Part shown: positions 57,702 through 64,000 of the stretch, one piece after another
Numbering within the stretch: the stretch's first letter is position 1
How the letters are laid out: the number at the start of each line of letters is the position of its first letter
Source: Piliocolobus tephrosceles
Taxonomy: Eukaryota; Chordata; Mammalia; Primates; Cercopithecidae
Assembly (NCBI RefSeq): GCF_002776525.5
Contig: NC_045436.1
Location: forward strand, 164,314,756 to 164,378,755
DNA: 64,000 nucleotides
Direction: 5' to 3'
Translations under genes and position numbers: made by a program
The notes under the pieces: model-generated
Told to the model about the DNA's origin: nothing
Seen by the model: only the letters and a program-made list of their open reading frames with translations
Database searches by the model: none

Positions 57702-58010
57702 GGTCTGGGTGCGGTGGCTCACACCTGTAATGTCAGCACTTTGGGAGGCTGAGGCGGGTGAATCATCTGAGGTCAGGAGTTTGAGGACAGCCTGACCAAC
57801 ATGGTGAAACCAGATCCCTACTAAAAGTACAAAAATTAGCCAGACATAGTGGCACCATCTGTAGTCTCAGCTATTGGGGAAGCTGAGGTAGGAGAATTGC
57901 TTGAACCCAGCACACATAAGTTGCAGTGAGCCAAGACTGTGCCACTGCACTTCAGCCCAGGCAACAGAGTGAGACTCTGTCAAAAAAAAAAAAAAAGAAA
58001 AGAAAAGAAT
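57702..58010 (+). mobile_element. AluS-like element, sense
   Basis: 'ggtctgggtgcggtggctca' to 'gagactctgtc' with an A15 tail and AAAAG units. Confidence 0.95.
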
Positions 58011-58814
58011 TCTCAGTCTTCTGTGTTGCTCCCCACAAGACTCCTCCAATACTAACTTTGCTTCACTATAAAGTATGAAACTCTTATCTAAAGTTTTCCT
58101 GTGCTCACTGAAGATATATACTCTAATTAAATTATGTATGTTAAATGTATGTAAAGCTCCAATTTCTTTTTCTAAAATCTGAACTTCCAAGGGACAGCAT
58201 AGAGATCAGATTCTGTCTTCAGATTTTTAAAAAAACTCTTTTACCATCAGAAAATACTTCATCTTCTGCATTTCATAGAGTTTTACAGCCTCTCCAGGAA
58301 GGGGAGCAAGGACAAAGTATATGCTGTTTTTATTATTAGTCATTCTTAGGAGGCAAGATGGGAGGGACAGGGAAAGGGCTAGATGCCCAATTCCTGATAG
58401 AGAGTTCGACAGTTTAAAGGATTTCCCATATTCCCTGACTGAGAAATATATATTTTATGTATTTTTCAGAAAAGTTAGGTTGTGCTGCAGTAACAAATGG
58501 TCCCCAAATCCTAATGTCTTACAGCAGCAAAAGTAACATTTGCCTTAAGTGTAGGGTAATTGTGGCTTTGCTCCGAGTCATCTTCATTTTGAAATCCAGT
58601 ATAATGGAGCAATTTCTAACTAAATACTGACAATCATCATGTCAGAAAGAAAGAGATCAGGTTCAACTTGCAAGTGACACATCTTTTCTGCTTACACGTT
58701 GTTGACTAAATTAAATCACATGACCACACCTGATGACTTTGACAGAGTATATTTCTCTCCTGAAAAGTAGCAGGACATATTTTTGAAAGTCTACCCACCA
58801 GAGGCTAATGCTAG
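58011..58814. other. Unassigned sequence
   Basis: No gene or repeat recognised. Confidence 0.5.
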
Positions 58815-59015
58815 CTATGAGCCAGGCATTTATATACTAGGCGTTTATAAATATTAACTCTCATCTTCATGATAATCTTAGAATATAGAGATTTTTAACC
58901 GTTATTTTGCAGAAGAGGAGAAAAACTGAGCAGTTTGAGTATGTTCGTACATTTTAGTTATAGAAAAGCCAAGGATTGAACACAGATCTAGCTGACTGCA
59001 TAGCCTAGATTTTAC
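58815..59015 (-). mobile_element. MIR element, antisense
   Basis: 'gctatgagccaggcatttat', '…aaatattaactctcatcttc…' and 'aaggattgaacacagatcta' give the reverse-MIR order. Confidence 0.66.
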
Positions 59016-60528
59016 CAATAACCTGAACTGTATCTCAAATAGTACACTTACTGTAATCAGTATCTCCTTGAAGAGAAAGTAAGGGGAAGAAAAACCACCA
59101 GGTTCCTCAAAATTCATGAGTGAAAAACCCAGCTCCTGATCCAGCTATATAATCCATATTTTTCCAAACATGGAAAGTACCCTCAAAAACTCATCATCTA
59201 ACATAAAACATAATAATCTAAGAGAAGAAATGAAATGCACTAATTAAGGTAAGGATAGTTGTAGCAGTATTAACCTCCCCTCCCCCCACATTTCAGCCAA
59301 TTAACATAATGAAATTGGTTTTCTCACTCATGTTGTGAGCACTCTTGGGGGACTGGAGACTTTGCTCTCTCTCATGGTTCAGGATTCCAGGGTCTATCCA
59401 CCTTTTTGCTCTACCGTCTCCTAGGACCTCGGGGTCCTCTGCACTCAGTGGATTGGGAAATTGAAGGTAATGAAGTTACACTTGCTTCTTTACCTGCTTC
59501 ACCCTAAATGTGACACACATTATGTCTACTCTCATTCCATTAACAAGAACTTGTTATAGAGCCCTAGGAAAGATGCCTAGAAATGTAGTCCCTGACTGGG
59601 CAGCCACTGCCAGCAACAACTCTACATTATGGGAGGAGTTTCAGGAATTTCTGGTTAACTTCAAGGCACCTCTGCCACGTGGGACATTGTTATCTTCATG
59701 ACGATACAAAGCAGAAAGTGAATTAGTACCAAGAAATGATACAGATACATTCCAGTTCATGAAATATTTGTTTTCTTTCTCCAAATGCAACCAATAAAAT
59801 GAAAAAAGAATGTTTTCATTTAGAAATCTATTAAATGGCTTGTCAGATGTTTTTACTAGATATTATTAGGGAGATAAAATAAAGTATGATGTAATTTCTG
59901 ACCCCAAAGGGATACCATAGGCCCTCTCATTTGAATTTAAAATGTAGGGATGGAGGAATTCTTTTTGAATCTTGCCCATAGCTGAGTAGGTAGCTGGAGA
60001 AGACTCACTTTCCTCACCTGTGAAACAGGAATATCTGTTCTACAAGGTTGATGCTGAATTATGAAGCCCTGTTGAAAAGGAAATTGAGCACATTGTTTAC
60101 TGTCTCATTTCCCTTTCTCTACAATCTATAGGAACTAGAACATATAAATATCAGCAGAGCCTGTTTTCTGAGCACAAAATGTAAATTTCAGGAAACACAT
60201 TTAGCTCCATTTATATAATCATGATAAAATATCATATACAGTACTCAACTTCTAGAGCTGAAATGCAGAGATAAAGATTCTGATAAAATTTGTTAATTAT
60301 TATTCTCTTAATTCCCTAGCTTCTGTAACTCTCCCAATTCTGTTCCTCCACCCAGAATTAGGAAGTCAAATTTATCAGGACTCTGGGAATTGGTACTCTA
60401 CTGCCCTAATTTCAATGAATCCACAGCTGAAATGAGGGAAGAGAACCTGAATTACTATCGCTTTCTCGAGAGGAAGGAAGCATTTTTAACTGGGCCTATG
60501 GCAAAAGTTTTTCCTCAATTCATAAAAA
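59016..60528. other. Unassigned sequence with a possible MIR
   Basis: 'ctcactttcctcacctgtga' near 60005 may mark a decayed sense MIR (about 59960-60100). Otherwise nothing recognised. Confidence 0.4.
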
Positions 60529-60795
60529 CAGAGCTTCTCAAACTTTGCCTTAATACTAAAAGCCACAGAGAGTACTTGCTAAATAAATTAAAGGACTTAT
60601 ACAAACCTAGTTCTCAAAGTTAAGCATGCACTAGAATCTCCTGCAAACCTTGTTAAAATAGAGATTTCTAGACCCCACCCCCAGATATGCCTATTTCGTG
60701 AGTCTGGATGTAGGGAGAACGTTGAGAATTTATGTTTATACTGATCCCTAGGAGATGCTGATGTTGCTCATCCAAGAGCCACATTTTGAGACCCC
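60529..60795 (+). mobile_element. MER5A-like hAT element
   Basis: 'agttctcaaagttaagcatg', 'cactagaatctcctgcaaac', 'gaccccacccccagatatgc' and '…atccaagagccacattttga' follow MER5A. A second terminus-like 'agagcttctcaaactttgcc' lies about 80 bases earlier, so the left end may be rearranged. Confidence 0.72.
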
Positions 60796-61249
60796 CTCTA
60801 CCTAAAGCATCAATGCCCAGTCCTGGGTGCCGATCCAAACCAACTGCTGATTCAGAGCTGAAGTGAAAAGTACTGCCCTAATGATTTTAGATTTTCAAAG
60901 AGGACATTTTTCTTTTGTTAAATTATCAACACCTGGCCCTTGAATTGGGGGTTTAGCCAAGAATTCTCTTCTAATTGCTTCTCCCTCTGGCTTTTTAGTG
61001 AGTCACCAAAAGCTCTTTGGGGTTGTAATTACCCCTAATCCTCCTTCTGGTCTGTGACTGTGTGCCTCTCTTTATTTTTCACATGCTTCTTCATGTCTCC
61101 TGCCAGCTCCCTAGCTGGGACTCAGAAAGTTATTTGGTTAAAGCATTGAGAGGTGCAGAGGAAGCAATGTCTAGTGCATTTGCCTTTCTTTTCTGCACCT
61201 GGCTCCACTGTACACAACCTGTACAACTAAACCACATTACCTATTTTTT
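60796..61249. other. Unassigned sequence
   Basis: No gene or repeat recognised. Confidence 0.5.
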
Positions 61250-61350
61250 CTGAAGTTCAATTTTCTCATCTGTAAAACAGATAATAGCATGTTACAAGAT
61301 TATTGGGAACAAGTTAAAGTACTTAGTTCAAAGAAGGGGCTCAATGAATA
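61250..61350 (+). mobile_element. MIR 3' fragment, sense
   Basis: 'caattttctcatctgtaaaa' to 'gggctcaatgaatattc' matches the MIR 3' half. Confidence 0.6.
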
Positions 61351-61359
61351 TTCTACATT

Positions 61360-61440
61360 GCATTTTCTTCCCTGCCTCTTGCTTCTCTCTCTCCTTTCTT
61401 CCTTTTTTCCTTTTCTTTTTTTCTTCCTTTGCTCTCTGCC
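61360..61440. repeat. Pyrimidine-rich tract
   Basis: CT-rich run of about 80 bases ('ttctctctctcctttcttcc' and onward). The ORF across it is low-complexity and not a gene. Confidence 0.85.
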
Positions 61441-62382
61441 TTGTCCCTAACACAAAGAACAGAAAGGAGCTAATCTCCCTCCCTTCTCCACTCCAGACTA
61501 TTCATTCCACAGCCTGCTTTTTGCTCATCTCTTGTCTCCTTTCTCTGAACCGGCACTACCAACCTCTGGGTTCTAAGAATCTGTCCCAACGTCAAGCCCC
61601 TGGGTCTGTCATTAAAGTAGGTGGGTTCAGGAAGCAACACACATCATTTTCTGAGTCATAGCTTTATGTAGTATTTCTTAGCAGTCTCAATAGTATGTCT
61701 ACTGTCCTCATTTTTATTATATTTCGGCCATAATTATGGCATAGATAACAGAAAAGCACAAAACACAAATTATGAACATCCCAAAAGTGTTGGTTTCTTC
61801 CAAACATAAAAGTCTGCCTACTTACATGATTGTGTTGTATAGTGACACATGAATCATAGGGACACATTTAGTAACAATGGCATTAAAAATACCATCAACA
61901 CTTGCCCTTTAAGCTTCTTTTCTTCTGTATTCGATATTATCACATGTACACTTTGAGCAGACGTGCCTGACCACACTGTATTGAGAGCAGAGTCTAATGA
62001 GTCCAGTTGTCTTTGAGGTTTAGAGAATCCTGGTATTTCAGTGGAAAAAAAAAAAAAAAGTGCTGTCTGCAAAGTAGAGCAGTTATGTTTTTCTTGAACG
62101 TTAGAGGGCAGCAGAGGAGTTGTCTGAAAAAAATCCCTACTTGACCAGGAAAAGCTTTTTTGTTTCCCAAGTTGTTTCTACAGAATGTTTTCATTGAAAG
62201 GAAAGGAGTATATTTTAAAATATGCTTGTAATCATGTTTTTAAGATGAACATATCATTTCATAGTATATTTCAAGTGGAAGGACCTGTTCCCCTTTGAAA
62301 AAATTTACTCTATAGTGATTGATGATTAACTTGGGAAGAAGTCCCAGAGGAAATTTTTAAAAGGGAGGATTGGCTATGATAA
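61441..62382. other. Unassigned sequence
   Basis: No gene or repeat recognised apart from an A-run of about 17 at 62043-62059. Confidence 0.5.
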
Positions 62383-62395
62383 AATAAAGTATATT

Positions 62396-62717
62396 GGCCG
62401 GGTGCAGTGGCTCATACCTGTAATCCTAACGTTTTGGGAGGCCAAGGCTGGCAGATCACTGGAGCCCAGGAGTTTGAGACAAACCTGGGCAATATGGTGG
62501 GGAAAAAAATAATAGCCAGATGTGGTGCCACATGCTTGTAGTGCCATCTACTTGGGAGGCTGAGGTGGGAGGATCACTTGAGCCTAGGGAGGTTAAGGCT
62601 ACAGTGAGACATGATTGTGTCACTTCACCCCAGTCTGGGAGACACAGTGAGACCCTGTCTCTAAGAAAAATAATAATAACATAAATAAATAAAATAGTAC
62701 ATATAATAATAGAATAG
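62396..62717 (+). mobile_element. AluJ/S-like element, sense
   Basis: Flanked by the 13-bp duplication 'aataaagtatatt' at 62383-62395 and 62718-62730. The mid linker and the tail carry AATAAT/AAATA units. Confidence 0.96.
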
Positions 62718-62730
62718 AATAAAGTATATT

Positions 62731-63308
62731 TTATTTCAGAGTGTTTTCTTCTGTTTGTATGTGTTTTAAATACGTGTTTAGAAGATCAAAAATAGTTTTG
62801 GAGAATCACTACCATGTGCAAACAGTTAATAGATGATGTTGAGCAATGTGAGACAAACTTACTTGTGCACGAATACAGATTTCAAATTGAGTAAGAAAGC
62901 TGTTTTGCTTGAATACTTAAAAAAGTGCACTAGCAAAAAAGTGAAACGGGTTTTGTTTTATGGGTAGAGTTAATTTGATTAGATTTATCAGCCAGCCAGG
63001 TTCACAACATCTGAATTTAGCCATCATACAGTTTAAGAGCAAGTGATTCAAAAATCAGTTTCTAAGTTCCTACTAATGATGATAATGAAAGATGCTTGTC
63101 ATAGATTTTTTTTTTCTCATTCTCTGGGTGACCCCAAATCCTATAAGGCATGTGGCCACTAGTATGACTGGTCCCCAGAGAGTGAGACTGTGTTAGGACT
63201 GAAGAGCTAATCCCACAGCCTAAACCATTTATCATAAATCATCACTCGTTTACCATTGAAGCGAACTTGGGTCTGCCGCATAATGCAAGCAATCAAAACA
63301 CAACTTAC
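62731..63308. other. Unassigned sequence
   Basis: No gene or repeat recognised. Confidence 0.5.
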
Positions 63309-63442
63309 CTCATTTTCTGTTGTTCTGAAATGTTTTCTTTGGAGAGATTGGGAGCAGTCTTTCTTGCCTGCTCTGCTCTGGTACCGAGGCAGTACCTTGC
63401 AGTGGGGGATCCCTTACTTGCCTTGTTCAGAGTCTTTTCTCC
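63309..63442 (-). CDS. Candidate internal coding exon, product unknown
   Basis: On the minus strand 'caggcccttgcttagcag' is a fair acceptor and 'aaaatgag|gtaagt' a perfect donor. The 134 bases are open in one frame only (phase 0 in, phase 2 out): GEKTLNKASKGSPTARYC, then a stretch containing NLSKENISEQQKM. The other two frames hit stops within nine codons. The peptide is hydrophilic and Ser/Lys/Gln-rich with no membrane segment. Phase 2 matches the 53003-53042 candidate, giving QKM-R-KVPRES across the join. A longer plus-strand ORF overlapping this segment has no splice or start support. Family not recognised. Confidence 0.42.
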
Positions 63443-64000
63443 CTGCTAAGCAAGGGCCTGATCTCAGGTCCTTTTCACACATTTGTTCTCTTCTTCCTTT
63501 CTGATGTTTATTGTCTTTCCTTGTACATCTTACTTCTTTTAGTAACTATCTGATCATTCTCCTTCATCCTAACTTTTGGCTTTCTTCTCTCTTTTTGACT
63601 TTATATCTGGGAATATGTTTCCTTGAGGTTGGAACCTGGATTGTAAGAAATCAAACATGTGGTTACCCAGCCCTATATTTTCTCCAGTAAACTTTTTGCA
63701 GAGTGATCCATTTGCCTTGGGGGTGACTCTCAAAGAAGATCCTCTGGGGCAGAATTTGTTCCCATCAGTGCCAGCTTTCCCTCTGGCAGGATGTCTCAGG
63801 ATCTGCTGGTGCTACCCAAGGCTTGCTGCCCACACTCATGGAATAAAAGGATATTTCCTAAAGTTTTTGCGGCTCTGCATTATTAACATGGCCACATCCT
63901 CAGCGCCCTTGGGCATTAAAATTTTAACCGGATCAAAGCAGCATACCTATTTGATGTGCCTAAGTGGCAGAGACTCTCAGAAATGAGTCACGATGGCCTT
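63443..64000. other. Unassigned sequence
   Basis: The plus-strand ORF at 63657-63986 has no recognisable motif, promoter or splice support. Confidence 0.45.

Noticed and set aside
61344..61661. 105-codon plus-strand ORF
   Set aside because: Its N-terminal half is the translation of a pyrimidine tract (Phe/Ser/Leu runs). No splice or start support.
63657..63986. 109-codon plus-strand ORF near the window end
   Set aside because: No motif, no splice consensus and no neighbouring plus-strand exon. A chance ORF of this length is expected in 64 kb.
1..64000. CRISPR arrays, prophage, operons, tRNA or rRNA genes
   Set aside because: None is visible. The sequence is primate nuclear DNA and the regular repeats are SINE, LINE, LTR or simple repeats.

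Overview
The window is primate nuclear DNA, most likely from an Old World monkey. It is AT-rich and CpG-poor, and it is packed with Alu, L1, L2, MIR, MaLR and hAT copies. Two points favour a cercopithecoid over human or ape. The young antisense AluY copies end in 'ggcttgagccaccgc' rather than 'ggcgtgagccaccgc', and the L1 3' UTRs carry 'attgcattggg' and 'gaattgatgggtgc' variants that I associate with macaque/baboon L1. I cannot name the species or chromosome. No complete protein-coding gene, tRNA, rRNA, CRISPR array or bacterial-type feature is present. A 400-base run of N at 45275-45674 is an assembly gap.

Layout. 1-9300: MIR, L2 and MaLR LTRs, a large purine microsatellite, and a four-layer nest in which a MIR is split by an MLT1-type LTR that itself holds an ERVL-type (MLT2A-like) LTR and an AluY. 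9300-16000: mostly unique sequence, with a 31/35-bp minisatellite at 11257-11527, a MaLR LTR inside an L2, four exon-like open segments on the minus strand, and a large pyrimidine tract. 16000-27000: Alus, MIRs and several dinucleotide repeats. 27041-29721: a young L1 with a textbook 5' inversion. 29700-44270: scattered Alus, MIR, L2, MER1- and MER5-type hAT elements, and an old L1M 3' UTR. 44282-45705: a second young L1, broken by the assembly gap and apparently also inverted at its 5' end. 46477-47339: a third young L1 that I read as a 5'-inverted insertion carrying about 516 bp of 3'-transduced sequence between two poly(A) tracts, with a 13-14 bp target-site duplication. 48600-58000: Alus, MaLR LTRs and an ancient L1 ORF2 relic. 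58000-64000: MIR, a MER5-like element, an Alu, and one further exon-like segment.

The possible gene content is all on the minus strand. Three segments (63309-63442, 53003-53042, 45971-46087) have splice-site consensus at both ends and mutually compatible reading phases. A second set (15254-15446, 14456-14493, 14012-14126, perhaps 9569-9616) is also phase-compatible. This would fit a window lying in the introns of one or two minus-strand genes. I do not recognise the encoded peptides, and cryptic exons are common in 64 kb, so these remain candidates.
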